Shown one piece after another: positions 1 through 8,436 of a stretch of DNA of 64,000 nucleotides. Within the stretch, counting starts at the first letter, position 1; every line of letters begins with the position of its first letter. Below the pieces are notes generated by a model. The model searched no databases. It was not told the DNA's origin and saw only the letters and a program-made list of their open reading frames with translations. A program made the position numbers and the translations under genes. Source of the DNA: JAHJKV01 sp963678135 (GTDB lineage Bacteria; Desulfobacterota; Desulfovibrionia; Desulfovibrionales; Desulfovibrionaceae); contig OY782667.1 of NCBI GenBank assembly GCA_963678135.1, forward strand, positions 806,001 through 870,000, in the 5' to 3' direction.

Positions 1-84
1 TCTTAAGCAATCAGCGTGGTGTCTTAAGCAATCAGCGTGGTGTCTTAAGCAATCAGCGTGGCGTCTTAAGTAATAAGCATGGCG
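1..84. repeat. 21-bp tandem repeat derived from the end of queA
   Basis: Three near-identical 21-bp units (1-21, 22-42, 43-63) abut a fourth, diverged unit (64-84) that is the last seven codons and stop of queA on the minus strand. Each outer unit still reads as Asp-Ala-Thr-Leu-Ile-Ala-stop in the queA frame. The array looks like a tandem expansion of the gene's 3' end and continues beyond the window edge. Confidence 0.9.
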
Positions 85-1142
85 TCGCCATAGGAAAAGA
101 CCTTAAAGCCTTGTTCTAAAGCCTTGGCGTAAGACTTAAGGATAAAGGAACGGCCGGCCAGTGCTGAGACCATCATGAGTAGTGAAGACTGAGGTAAATG
201 GAAATTTGTGAGCATGGCGTCCACTACCTTGAATGTATAGCCGGGGTAGATAAAAATATCAGTATTTCCGCTAAAAGCCTTTATCCTACCGCAGGCTTGA
301 TACATACCCTCTATGCTTCGAGCGGAAGTGGTGCCTATTGCAACAACCGGCCTGCCCTGCTCTTTTGCCTCTTGTATGGCTAGAGCTGTTTGTTCAGGTA
401 TTTCAATATATTCTTCATGCATTGTATGGTCTCGAATATCCTCACAGCGTACAGGGCTGAAGGTTCCGTATCCTACATATAAGGTCAGCTCTGCCCAAGT
501 CATGCCCTGTTCTAATAAGTGAGCGCGCAGCTGTGGGCTAAAATGCAGGCCAGCGGTCGGAGCTGCGACACTTCCAGCTTTATCCTCGCGTGCGTACACG
601 GTTTGATAGCGTGTGGCATCTTGAGTTTTGGCCTTGCGCTTAATATAGGGTGGCAAGGGCATTTCTCCAAGTTGTGCAAAGAGTTCATGAAGATTATTTT
701 GCCAAATAAGCAGTACTTTATGTTTTCCAAATTCGCCTTTTTCTAAGATTTTTAGCTGAAATTTTTCACTGAACTTGATCTCTTGTCCTATTTTTGGGCT
801 TTTTGATGCTTTAATGAGTCCAAAGGCCGTTGCGTACAAGCTATTTTCTTTTTTTTGTATATGTAAAAGAGGCAGGGGCGTGAGCAATAAAAACTCTACT
901 TTTCCCCCACTTGTTTTGGTGCCCTGTATTCTGGCCGGAACAACCTTGGAATTATTGGCCACTAAAAGTGCGTTTTTTGGCAAATGCTTGGCAATATCTT
1001 TGAATGCGGAAACCGTGTTTTTTTGCTTTTCTCGGCTTAGAACAAGGAGGCGTGAATTTTCGCGTTTTTCAGAAGGATACTGTGCTATCTGCGCTTCTTG
1101 CAATGGATAGTTATAGCTTTCAAGTAAATAGTCGCTGTGCAT
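66..1142 (-). CDS. queA: S-adenosylmethionine:tRNA ribosyltransferase-isomerase QueA
   Basis: Transfers and isomerises the ribosyl moiety of S-adenosylmethionine onto 7-aminomethyl-deazaguanine in tRNA, giving epoxyqueuosine (cytoplasmic queuosine pathway). The 358-residue product is full length for the family. It starts MHSDYLLESYNYPLQ and contains QueA signatures such as LPPYIKRK, the GSVAAPTAGLHF motif, and a C-terminal NFHLPQSSLLMMVSA block. The stop codon lies inside a 21-bp unit that is tandemly copied downstream. No other queuosine gene is visible next to it. Family assignment is confident. Confidence 0.97.
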   Translation of the reverse strand: MHSDYLLESYNYPLQEAQIAQYPSEKRENSRLLVLSREKQKNTVSAFKDIAKHLPKNALLVANNSKVVPARIQGTKTSGGKVEFLLLTPLPLLHIQKKENSLYATAFGLIKASKSPKIGQEIKFSEKFQLKILEKGEFGKHKVLLIWQNNLHELFAQLGEMPLPPYIKRKAKTQDATRYQTVYAREDKAGSVAAPTAGLHFSPQLRAHLLEQGMTWAELTLYVGYGTFSPVRCEDIRDHTMHEEYIEIPEQTALAIQEAKEQGRPVVAIGTTSARSIEGMYQACGRIKAFSGNTDIFIYPGYTFKVVDAMLTNFHLPQSSLLMMVSALAGRSFILKSYAKALEQGFKVFSYGDAMLIT

Positions 1143-1262
1143 GAAATCTCCTTAAGTAGAAAAAGTTTAGCTTTGGCCTTGAATACAATCAAGTTTTGAA
1201 GAAAAATATTTTCTCTTCTTCTTGGGCTTGATTTACTGTGCATTCTTAAGCATAGTAGCTAG

Positions 1263-1946
1263 ATGCAATGGCTTTCAGTCTCAGAAATTTCTCAAAAAAC
1301 GCGCATTCCGGCTCCAACGGCCAGAAGGTACGCTTCCTTGTTTCGTGAGTATTTACCTTCACGAAAAATTGGTCGGATCATTAAGTATTCCGAAGAAGCT
1401 ATAGTTATTTTTGGAAAAATTTCAAGCCTTTATGCCGAAGGACATGTCACTTCTGAGATAGAAGAGATTTTGCGTGATGCATATTCAAGAACCATTGATG
1501 TTGCGCCTACAAGTCCTGCGCCTTCTCCGCAAGCCACTATTTTGCCTGTGGAAATGGCGGAAGCCTTGAGAAATATGCTTGATCAATTCAGCTCCTGCCT
1601 TGGAGTCATAGCGGATCAAAAATTGATGCTTGAAAAGCAGCGTGAGGAAATAAAAAAATTGAAAACAGCCTTTGTTTTGCTGGCAAAAGGTCAAAAAAAG
1701 ATAAAGCAGCTGCCACAACTGACGCAAGTAGCGGATAAAGAGAAACTTGAATCGTTTGCATCAAAGCTTGAAGAGCTGGAAGCAAAAAGCATGGAAAGAG
1801 AGGAAAAGGCCGATAATATTGCGTATAATAACGCTGATCTCAAGGCAAAGATGGGTATTTTGGAAACGGAACTGATTCGGCTACGCAAGGGTGGGCGAGA
1901 CCTTGAAGCCCATCTCATGCAAAAAATAGAAAAATTAAAAGGCTAG
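1263..1946 (+). CDS. MerR-like winged-helix DNA-binding protein with coiled-coil tail
   Basis: Residues 1-65 form a MerR-type helix-turn-helix: WLSVSEISQKTRIPAPTARRY, then an IGR..KYSEEA wing. A low-complexity Pro/Ala linker follows at about 75-95, then a long Lys/Glu-rich coiled coil from about 110 to the C-terminus. There is no effector-binding domain, so this is probably a small DNA-binding or scaffold protein, not a classical MerR sensor. It stands just upstream of the lipoprotein and coaBC in the same direction. The target is unknown. Confidence 0.75.
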   Translation: MQWLSVSEISQKTRIPAPTARRYASLFREYLPSRKIGRIIKYSEEAIVIFGKISSLYAEGHVTSEIEEILRDAYSRTIDVAPTSPAPSPQATILPVEMAEALRNMLDQFSSCLGVIADQKLMLEKQREEIKKLKTAFVLLAKGQKKIKQLPQLTQVADKEKLESFASKLEELEAKSMEREEKADNIAYNNADLKAKMGILETELIRLRKGGRDLEAHLMQKIEKLKG

Positions 1947-2010
1947 AAAAGGCTTTGCCTTTGAGCTGATATATCGGATAGAGTATTTTTAGGAACGCGA
2001 AGGAGGAACA

Positions 2011-2490
2011 ATGAAAATTTATAATATGCTCATTCTCTTGCTTGTACTCAGTCTACTCCCTGCTTGCTCGATTTTGGATTCTTCTCCTGATGAAGCAAGT
2101 GAAGAATCTTTTGAATCTTCAGAGTCGTATGAAGAACCAAATTTGTACTATGATTTTGACGATGTGCTTATTCCGCGTGAACTGGAACCCGTTGATGAAG
2201 AAAAATATGTTTTTTCAGACAAGACCTTTCATGCTGGTTTTCGCGTGTTTGAGGGACGGGTAGTTGCTGCGGATGTTTGTGATTTTTTCATCAATAACAT
2301 GGCTAAAGATGGCTGGGATCTGAAGTATTCTTTGAACTCTTTGAGTTCAGTTTTTGTGTTTGAAAAAGCTAACAAGAGCTGTACCATTACGGTTGAGGAT
2401 GCGTACCAGACCAAAGTCACGATTTTTGCGGTAGAGCTGACAAAAGCTGAGTCTCAGCCCTCGCAAGTTTTAGAAACGCCTGTTTTTTAA
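2011..2490 (+). CDS. putative lipoprotein upstream of coaBC
   Basis: A 159-residue protein with a lipoprotein signal peptide: MKIYNM, a hydrophobic stretch, then a lipobox ending LLPAC (Cys19), predicting lipidation and attachment to a membrane facing the periplasm. An acidic Ser/Glu linker (about 25-45) leads into a compact domain that resembles small secreted alpha/beta proteins found upstream of coaBC in related bacteria; this resemblance is an impression. A good ribosome binding site (GAAGGAGG) precedes the ATG. It ends 9 bp before coaBC, so the two are likely co-transcribed. Function not recognised. Confidence 0.75.
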   Translation: MKIYNMLILLLVLSLLPACSILDSSPDEASEESFESSESYEEPNLYYDFDDVLIPRELEPVDEEKYVFSDKTFHAGFRVFEGRVVAADVCDFFINNMAKDGWDLKYSLNSLSSVFVFEKANKSCTITVEDAYQTKVTIFAVELTKAESQPSQVLETPVF

Positions 2491-2499
2491 TCTCGTTGC

Positions 2500-3720
2500 A
2501 TGTTGCAGGAACTTTTTTTTTCAGGGTTTCTTGGAAAGCGTGTGCATCTGGGGGTAACAGGCAGTATTGCTGCCTATAAAGCCCTTGATCTTTTGCGAGC
2601 CCTGATACGCTGTAATATTCAGGTTTCCGTGACTTTAACGGAAAGTGCTACAAAATTTGTCAGCCCTTTGAGCTTTGAAGCTCTTGGGGCTGATTGTGTG
2701 TATAGCACAATGTTTGAGAGCAAGGATGTTTTTGCACACCTTGCGCCCGGGCAAAATTGTGATTGCTTGGCCATAGTTCCGGCAACAGCAAATATTTTGG
2801 CAAAGCTCGCTCATGGTATAGCAGATGATTTGTTGTCCTGTCAGGCACTTGCTTTTTCAGGTTCGCTCATTGCTGCTCCGGCCATGAATCCCAAGATGTG
2901 GAACGCTCCGGCAACACAGGAAAATTTGAAGATTTTATCGCAACGCTCCCTAAAACTTATTTCTCCTGATTTTGGAGACATGGCTTGCGGAGAGAGTGGA
3001 AAAGGGCGTTTAGCGGACATCTCTCTTGTAACTGCCCAAATTTTAAGGGAAATTTCACCTCAAGATTTGACTGGCAAGAAAATTCTTCTTACTTTGGGGC
3101 CGACGCGCGAAGCTTTTGACCCTGCGAGGTTTTGGTCTAATCCTTCGACCGGAAAAATGGGCGTTTGTCTTGCCCTTGCAGCTTGGATGAGAGGCGCAGA
3201 AGTTACTGCTGTTTGTGGGCCAATAGATTTTGAATTACCTTCTGAAATACGAAGAATAGACGTACAAACAGCTCGGCAAATGAATGAAGCAGTTTTAGAG
3301 CATTGGCCTGACATGGATATTGCTTGTGCTGCAGCAGCTGTTGCGGATTTTGCTCCTGTTCCTTACTCTGCTAAGGGAAAATATAAAAAGCAGGGGCAAG
3401 CAGAGGAGCTTTCCTTTGATTTTAGGAAAAATCCGGATATCTTGCTGAATATGAGCAAGGCAAAAGGTGCTGAGCAACTCCTGATTGGTTTTGCTGCTGA
3501 GACTGAAAATTTTGAGGAGCAAGCCAAAGCGAAACTTCAAGCAAAGAATTTAGATATGATCCTTTGTAATCCTATAGCTCAAGAGGATTGTGGCTTTGCT
3601 TCTTCCCGGAATCAAGTTTTTTATGTTGATAGGCAGGGGCGTAGTGAGGCTTGGCCTCAACTGGCAAAAAGTGAAGTTGCGTGGCGAATATGGGATCAGC
3701 TCAGCTTACTCTCAAATTAA
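2500..3720 (+). CDS. coaBC: bifunctional phosphopantothenoylcysteine decarboxylase / phosphopantothenate-cysteine ligase
   Basis: Carries out two steps of coenzyme A synthesis: CoaB couples 4'-phosphopantothenate to cysteine, and CoaC decarboxylates the product using FMN. The N-terminal flavoprotein domain (about 1-190) shows GVTGSIAAYKALDL, a VPATAN motif and the AAPAMNPKMW substrate-binding motif. The C-terminal CoaB domain has LTLGPTREAFDPARFWSNPS, the AAAVADFAP block and IGFAAET. At 406 residues it is normal length. The following gene overlaps its 3' end by about 30-40 bp. Confidence 0.96.
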   Translation: MLQELFFSGFLGKRVHLGVTGSIAAYKALDLLRALIRCNIQVSVTLTESATKFVSPLSFEALGADCVYSTMFESKDVFAHLAPGQNCDCLAIVPATANILAKLAHGIADDLLSCQALAFSGSLIAAPAMNPKMWNAPATQENLKILSQRSLKLISPDFGDMACGESGKGRLADISLVTAQILREISPQDLTGKKILLTLGPTREAFDPARFWSNPSTGKMGVCLALAAWMRGAEVTAVCGPIDFELPSEIRRIDVQTARQMNEAVLEHWPDMDIACAAAAVADFAPVPYSAKGKYKKQGQAEELSFDFRKNPDILLNMSKAKGAEQLLIGFAAETENFEEQAKAKLQAKNLDMILCNPIAQEDCGFASSRNQVFYVDRQGRSEAWPQLAKSEVAWRIWDQLSLLSN

Positions 3721-4262
3721 GTGATAGGCTACGTCCTTGGTATGAAGCCGGATTCATGTATCTGCTGAAAGATTCAGCGTATACGGCTTCAGCCCCTGAA
3801 CCTGCGAGGCTACCCACTTTTAGTCCACCTTGGGATGCATATTTGGCCAAAGCAAATATTGGGGCTCAAGTTATATTTACTTATGTAGAGCTTGCTTTTG
3901 ATCTCTCTGGTCAAGGCAATCCGGCTCGTGGTGGACTGTTTCGAGAGTTTTTGCAGCATCTTGCTTGGGCAGGGAAAAGCCTGCATTCTTTTTGGCCTTT
4001 GGCAGCATGTGCAGGAACTGAGCTGCAGTTTGATCCGGATATGTTTTGGGCTGGCGTTCACGCTATTGGGGCTAAGTATATTGTATGCTTTGGACAGGAA
4101 AGCCTTAAAATACTAACCGGGGCTGAACATGTTTTGCACAATCCCTTTACACTGAATAATATTACGGTCTATGCTTTTGCTGATCTTGAGCAAATCCTTA
4201 CAATGCTACCACATGAAAGGCATTTGATTGTTGACCCACTGCGCTCTCTTCCTGTGTCTTGA
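3681..4262 (+). CDS. conserved hypothetical protein, faintly glycosylase-like
   Basis: The frame opens inside the end of coaBC. GTG at 3681 or ATG at 3690 are both possible starts, and either implies translational coupling. The 193-residue product has no signal peptide or membrane segment. A segment reading IGAKYIVCFGQESLKIL resembles the strand-helix seen in uracil-DNA-glycosylase-fold proteins, but I cannot identify catalytic residues, so this is only a hint. The tight overlap with coaBC suggests a real, co-expressed gene. Confidence 0.7.
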   Translation: MANMGSAQLTLKLSDRLRPWYEAGFMYLLKDSAYTASAPEPARLPTFSPPWDAYLAKANIGAQVIFTYVELAFDLSGQGNPARGGLFREFLQHLAWAGKSLHSFWPLAACAGTELQFDPDMFWAGVHAIGAKYIVCFGQESLKILTGAEHVLHNPFTLNNITVYAFADLEQILTMLPHERHLIVDPLRSLPVS

Positions 4263-4323
4263 GTATGCCGTAAAGTAAAATTTGAAGCGTTTTTTGTTTT
4301 AATCTTTAATCTTGGACTCTATT

Positions 4324-5331
4324 ATGAAAGTACTTGTTACCGGTGCAGCAGGTTTTATTGGTTTTCATTTATGCAAGAAATTGCTTGCAAAGAAGCATGA
4401 AGTTGTTGGCCTAGATGTGTTTAATGACTATTATAGCGTTGAATTAAAAGAAAGCCGTGCCAAAATACTTCTTGAAAATGCTGATTTTTCACTTGCGCGA
4501 ATAGATATGGTCGATACGCAGGCTGTGGAAGAACTTTTTATAAAGCACGGCTTTAGCCATGTTGTGAATTTAGCAGCTCAGGCCGGAGTACGCTATAGCA
4601 TTGAAAATCCCAGAGCATATATTAATTCAAATATTGTTGGTTTTTTTAATATCATGGATTGTTGTCGGCGGTATAATATAGAGCATTTTGTGTATGCTTC
4701 ATCCAGTTCTGTGTATGGATTGAACACGAAAATGCCTTTGAGTGAGCATGATGGAGTGAACCACCCTATCAGCTTATATGCTGCGAGCAAAAAATCAAAT
4801 GAAATGATGGCGCATTCATATAGCCACCTTTTTGGTTTGCCAACCACCGGACTTCGCTTTTTTACTGTGTATGGCCCTTGGGGGCGTCCTGATATGGCTT
4901 TGTTTTTATTTACCAAGGCTATTTTAGCTGGCAAAGCCATCAATGTTTTTAATCATGGCAAGATGGAAAGAGATTTTACCTATGTAGATGATATAGTGGA
5001 AGGGGTTTTTCGGCTTATGCAAAAGGTGCCCACGGCAAACCCTTTGTGGGATTCATCCGCACCTGATCCTGCTACAAGTTCTTGTCCTTTCAGGGTGTTT
5101 AATATTGGCAATAATAACAAAGTCCGTTTAACCGAATATATAGAAGCCCTTGAAAGCGCACTTGGCAAAAAGGCAGAATATAATCTTTTGCCCATGCAAG
5201 CTGGAGACGTTCCTGCTACTTGGGCCGATAGCTCAGCGCTTATGGAAACGGTAAACTTTAGGCCTGCTACATCGATTAAGGACGGCATAGCACGTTTTGT
5301 GAGTTGGTATACAGAGTATTTTGCGGTTTAA
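4324..5331 (+). CDS. UDP-glucuronate 4-epimerase-like NAD-dependent sugar epimerase
   Basis: An extended short-chain dehydrogenase of 335 residues. The Rossmann motif GAAGFIGFHLCKK is at the N-terminus, ASSSSVYG supplies the catalytic Ser region, and YAASKKSNE gives the YxxxK pair. The GLDVFNDYYSVELKESR segment is typical of UDP-glucuronate epimerases (GalE/CapI/LspL type), which make UDP-galacturonate for surface polysaccharide. I chose ATG 4324 over the in-frame TTG at 4312 because MKVLVTGAAG is the canonical family start. Substrate is inferred from family, not proven. Confidence 0.9.
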   Translation: MKVLVTGAAGFIGFHLCKKLLAKKHEVVGLDVFNDYYSVELKESRAKILLENADFSLARIDMVDTQAVEELFIKHGFSHVVNLAAQAGVRYSIENPRAYINSNIVGFFNIMDCCRRYNIEHFVYASSSSVYGLNTKMPLSEHDGVNHPISLYAASKKSNEMMAHSYSHLFGLPTTGLRFFTVYGPWGRPDMALFLFTKAILAGKAINVFNHGKMERDFTYVDDIVEGVFRLMQKVPTANPLWDSSAPDPATSSCPFRVFNIGNNNKVRLTEYIEALESALGKKAEYNLLPMQAGDVPATWADSSALMETVNFRPATSIKDGIARFVSWYTEYFAV

Positions 5332-5427
5332 TAAAAGGCGATAGAGGCTAAATATCCTTAAAGTCGATAGGAACTCAATATCCTTAGCCTACTATATCTA
5401 TCAAGTCAGGCCCTACTCGTCAGGGCA

Positions 5428-5530
5428 AACGCATATAAATTTTAGGCTCAATACTTCCTGCCCATTTTATTGTTCCCCCTTCTTGTCATCCTGCGCGTAG
5501 TCGCAGGATCCAGTCTTCTGTCTTTTCTTC
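5428..5530. repeat. composite dispersed element (copy 1, with REP-like palindrome)
   Basis: Begins with the GGCAAACGCATATAAATTT motif, continues through a CTGCCCATTTTATTG stretch and ends in a REP-like palindrome at about 5484-5516. An almost identical element in the opposite orientation lies at about 60500-60625, so this is a dispersed unit and not a chance palindrome. Confidence 0.8.
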
Positions 5531-5822
5531 TTCTTCGCTTCTTTTCCTTCCTTTCTTCCTCCCTTCTTTCCCTTTTCTCTTTCCCCTCGTCATTCCTCTC
5601 CTCCCCCCTTTCTTCTTGCTTCCATTTCATTTTTTCCTTTATCACTTCCCTTTTTAATCTGTTTTTCCCTTCCACCCTCCCTCTCCCCTTGTGCCTCCCT
5701 TTTTCGTTCTTCCCCTTCACCCTTTTTCACTTTTTCGCCTTTTTTTTGCGTCTTTCCTCCCCTTGCCCTTGCCCTCTCCCCCCCCTCGCCTTCTTTCACG
5801 CTCCCCTCTTTGTCCGGCTTTT
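5517..5822. other. about 300-bp polypyrimidine tract
   Basis: The plus strand is almost entirely C and T for about 300 bp. Open frames through it on either strand (Arg/Lys/Glu-rich or Phe/Leu/Ser-rich) are composition artefacts. It separates the epimerase gene from the parS/parAB locus. Such tracts can adopt triplex (H-DNA) structure, but that is inference. Several other intergenic REP-like elements are followed by shorter TTTCTTCTTC-type runs. Confidence 0.8.
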
Positions 5823-5895
5823 TTTATGAAAAGCACCATATTTTCTTGCCTTGCTCTGCATCTTGTTTTACCTCTTTTTGAACGAAAAAATTTTA

Positions 5896-5911
5896 TGTTT
5901 CACGTGAAACA
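5896..5911. promoter_or_regulatory. parS centromere site 1
   Basis: A perfect match to the 16-bp bacterial parS palindrome TGTTTCACGTGAAACA, about 95 bp upstream of parA. ParB binds this site and loads onto DNA around it. Confidence 0.96.
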
Positions 5912-5940
5912 TGGCAATTTTGCACTTTGTGATGGCGAAT

Positions 5941-5956
5941 TGTTTCACGTGAAACA
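5941..5956. promoter_or_regulatory. parS centromere site 2
   Basis: A second perfect 16-bp parS palindrome, 45 bp (start to start) after the first and about 50 bp before parA. Paired perfect sites next to the partition genes are typical of a chromosomal parABS locus. Confidence 0.96.
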
Positions 5957-6005
5957 TTTCAAAGTGTAATTATTAAGAGCGGATAGCTTATACAAGGAGA
6001 CGGGA

Positions 6006-6779
6006 GTGGCTAGGATTATTGTGATCGCAAATCAAAAAGGCGGAGTGGGCAAGACAACTACAGCGGTCAATCTTGCTGCATCGCTGGCAATGATGGAAAA
6101 AAAAGTGCTTATCGTGGATTGTGATCCACAGGGCAATGCTTCCAGTGGCTTGGGCTTTTACCCGACACAGCAACGCGAAAATATTTATTCTGTATTGTTT
6201 GAGCCAACGAAGGTTCAAAAAGCTATCTATCAAACTGAAATACCTTACCTTTTTCTGCTCCCGGGCACGCCTGACTTAGCAGGAGCAGAGGTTGAGCTGG
6301 TAGATAAAATAGGGCGTGAATTTTTCTTACAGGATATGCTTACTTTGGTAGCGGATGATTTTGATTTTATCCTTATTGATTGTCCGCCTTCCCTAGGCGT
6401 TGTGACCGTGAACGCTCTTTGCGCGGCCAAAGAGCTTTTAGTTCCCTTGCAGTGTGAATATTATGCACTGGAGGGTGTGGCTCAATTACTTATGACCTAT
6501 GAGCTGGTACGCAAACGCCTCAATCCGGATTTGAGCATTCTTGGCGTGGTCTTGACCATGTACGATTCAAGAAACAGGCTTTCGTGGCAAGTGAAAAATG
6601 AGGTACGCAAAGCCTTTTCTCAGCATTTGTTCCAAACGATTATTCCGCGTAATGTTCGCCTTTCTGAGGCTCCAAGTTTTGGCAAGCCAATCATTACCTA
6701 TGATATTAAGTCACGCGGAGCCGAGGCCTACCTTCAATTAGCGCAAGAGCTTGTGCAGAAAAAGGCGGACGATACTTAA
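6006..6779 (+). CDS. parA: chromosome-partitioning ATPase ParA (Soj)
   Basis: A 257-residue Walker-type ATPase that moves ParB-parS complexes over the nucleoid. The deviant Walker A KGGVGKTTTAVN is at residues 11-22, followed by DCDPQGNASSGLG (Walker A' region) and LIDCPPSLG (Walker B). There is no long N-terminal HTH extension, which fits chromosomal ParA/Soj and not type Ia plasmid ParA. The start is GTG at 6006, preceded by AGGAGACGGGA. The two parS sites lie just upstream, and parB follows after one convergent gene. Confidence 0.97.
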   Translation: MARIIVIANQKGGVGKTTTAVNLAASLAMMEKKVLIVDCDPQGNASSGLGFYPTQQRENIYSVLFEPTKVQKAIYQTEIPYLFLLPGTPDLAGAEVELVDKIGREFFLQDMLTLVADDFDFILIDCPPSLGVVTVNALCAAKELLVPLQCEYYALEGVAQLLMTYELVRKRLNPDLSILGVVLTMYDSRNRLSWQVKNEVRKAFSQHLFQTIIPRNVRLSEAPSFGKPIITYDIKSRGAEAYLQLAQELVQKKADDT

Positions 6780-6798
6780 AGGTTGAGGGCGAGAGTGT

Positions 6799-7221
6799 TT
6801 AGTAGAGACCTTCCTTGAAAGGATTTTTTTCTCTTTCCGGATGATTTTCTACCACGATTTCATCTTTGAAATGTTTTTTAATTATTTTGGCTGCGCAGGA
6901 AGTACAGGAAAAGCTGACAAGGCCGGAAAGGCTTGCAGCACGCAAATAAAATTTACGGGGAGTATCTTGTGACCAATCGGCAGTGCTGTTTCCACAATTG
7001 GAACACTGTACATCCATGTCAACGGGATACAAGAAATCCCAGTAGTTTTTTAGGTTTTCCCAATCATCAAGGGGTTCTTTTATTTTGTGTGTTGCCTTGC
7101 TTTCCTTGAGTCCATCAGGTGAAAGCAAAGGTTTTATTTCAAGCCAAGTTTTGGCAGTGAGCAGAGCGCCTATGAGTTGACCATGTTGATCAAAGAGTTC
7201 GGTGATGTCTTTATCGGGCAT
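6799..7221 (-). CDS. small zinc-ribbon protein between parA and parB
   Basis: A 140-residue protein on the opposite strand, inserted between parA and parB. The start is ATG at 7221, chosen because AAGGAGAAC sits directly upstream; an upstream in-frame extension is unlikely. Two Cys pairs (CSNCGN at about residue 80 and CTSC at about 115) suggest a single zinc-binding site. The N-terminal part is acidic and helical. The family is not recognised. Its position breaks the usual contiguous parAB arrangement. Confidence 0.75.
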   Translation of the reverse strand: MPDKDITELFDQHGQLIGALLTAKTWLEIKPLLSPDGLKESKATHKIKEPLDDWENLKNYWDFLYPVDMDVQCSNCGNSTADWSQDTPRKFYLRAASLSGLVSFSCTSCAAKIIKKHFKDEIVVENHPEREKNPFKEGLY

Positions 7222-7304
7222 GTTGTTCTCCTTGTGTTGTAGCGAGATAAAACACTTGAACATTGAGGGCAAGATATAAATTTTTGAAAAAAGGGAGTTG
7301 TATT

Positions 7305-8228
7305 ATGGGAACAGAAACGCGAGGACTTGGCAGAGGCTTGGACGCCTTGCTTGGGGGATCAGCCCGCGAAACAAAGCTGAATCCGGCCGAAGTAAAAAAT
7401 ATAAGTATTTCAAGTATTTTACCTAATAAGTACCAGCCTAGGATAGATTTTTCACAATCAGCCCTTGAGGACCTTGCTGCAAGCATCAAAGCACAGGGCG
7501 TGTTGCAACCTATACTGCTTAGGCCACTTGAGAATAATCAATATGAGCTGATTGCAGGCGAACGCCGTTTACGAGCCTCTAAGCTGGCAGGATTACATAA
7601 AATACCGGCTTTGATTCGAGAAATGAGTGATGAGCAAAGTTTAGCCCTTGCTTTGATTGAAAATTTACAGCGTGAGGACTTAAATCCTATTGAAGAAGCG
7701 CAAGGATACCGAAGGCTTATCAGTGAATTTTCCTTAAATCAGGAGCTCTTAGCCCAGCAAGTAGGCAAAAGCCGGTCAAGCGTGGCAAATGCTCTGCGTT
7801 TGCTTAAATTGCCCCAAGCAGTGCAAAAAGAGATTGCTGCTGGTACGCTCAGTGCCGGGCATGGGCGAGCACTTATGACCGTGAAAGATGCTCAGGGCTT
7901 TCGACTTTTGCTTGAGCGTGTGCGCGATCTTAAGCCCTCTGTACGGCAAGTTGAAGCAGAAGCCACATATTATAATCAGCACGGAGAATTTCCGCAGATC
8001 GAAAAAAAACAGGCGAAAAGTAGTACCAAACAAGGGATAACTAAAAAATCAATAGCTATAGATGAAAAACTATTGCATTTCATGGAAGTCCTAAAAAAAG
8101 TGTATACATCTGATATTGTAGTGAGCGGTACACGATCTCAAGGAAAAGTCGTGTTTCGTTTTGCAAATAATACAGAACTGCAGGCTTTAGCAAAGCAACT
8201 TGGGGTGCAATGCGAGCTCGGTGAATAG
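7305..8228 (+). CDS. parB: chromosome-partitioning protein ParB (Spo0J)
   Basis: A 307-residue CTP-dependent DNA clamp that binds parS. The N-terminus GLGRGLDALLGG is the ParA-interacting segment. ParB/Srx nucleotide-binding motifs follow (GVLQPILLRP, then GERRLRASKLAG and ALIENLQREDLNPIEEA). The helix-turn-helix QVGKSRSSVANALRLLKLP binds parS, and a C-terminal dimer domain ends the protein. ATG 7305 is preferred over the upstream TTG because of AAGGGAG and the conserved N-terminus. Confidence 0.97.
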   Translation: MGTETRGLGRGLDALLGGSARETKLNPAEVKNISISSILPNKYQPRIDFSQSALEDLAASIKAQGVLQPILLRPLENNQYELIAGERRLRASKLAGLHKIPALIREMSDEQSLALALIENLQREDLNPIEEAQGYRRLISEFSLNQELLAQQVGKSRSSVANALRLLKLPQAVQKEIAAGTLSAGHGRALMTVKDAQGFRLLLERVRDLKPSVRQVEAEATYYNQHGEFPQIEKKQAKSSTKQGITKKSIAIDEKLLHFMEVLKKVYTSDIVVSGTRSQGKVVFRFANNTELQALAKQLGVQCELGE

Positions 8229-8436
8229 ACTTTTGCAAGTCAAAAGTTAAAAAAGCTATAGAAAAACTTTAGAGAAGTTTTTAAGTTTATCTTGAGTATA
8301 GCTAGAGAATGAAAATTGCGAGCGCATCAAAAGCGTATATAAGTTTTTCTGTAGTCGTAGTGGCAATAAAAAATACGGCCTTATTTTTTTTGAAAAAACA
8401 GAGTAAATTTTGATTTTTTTTTGACAAGGAGAGCGC

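Noticed and set aside
5448..5829. Lys/Glu/Arg-rich and Phe/Leu/Ser-rich ORFs in the polypyrimidine tract
   Set aside because: They result from strand composition alone, lack start signals and resemble no protein family.
5331..6005. Chromosomal replication origin beside parS
   Set aside because: parS sites often lie near oriC, but I found no dnaA, dnaN or clear cluster of DnaA boxes.
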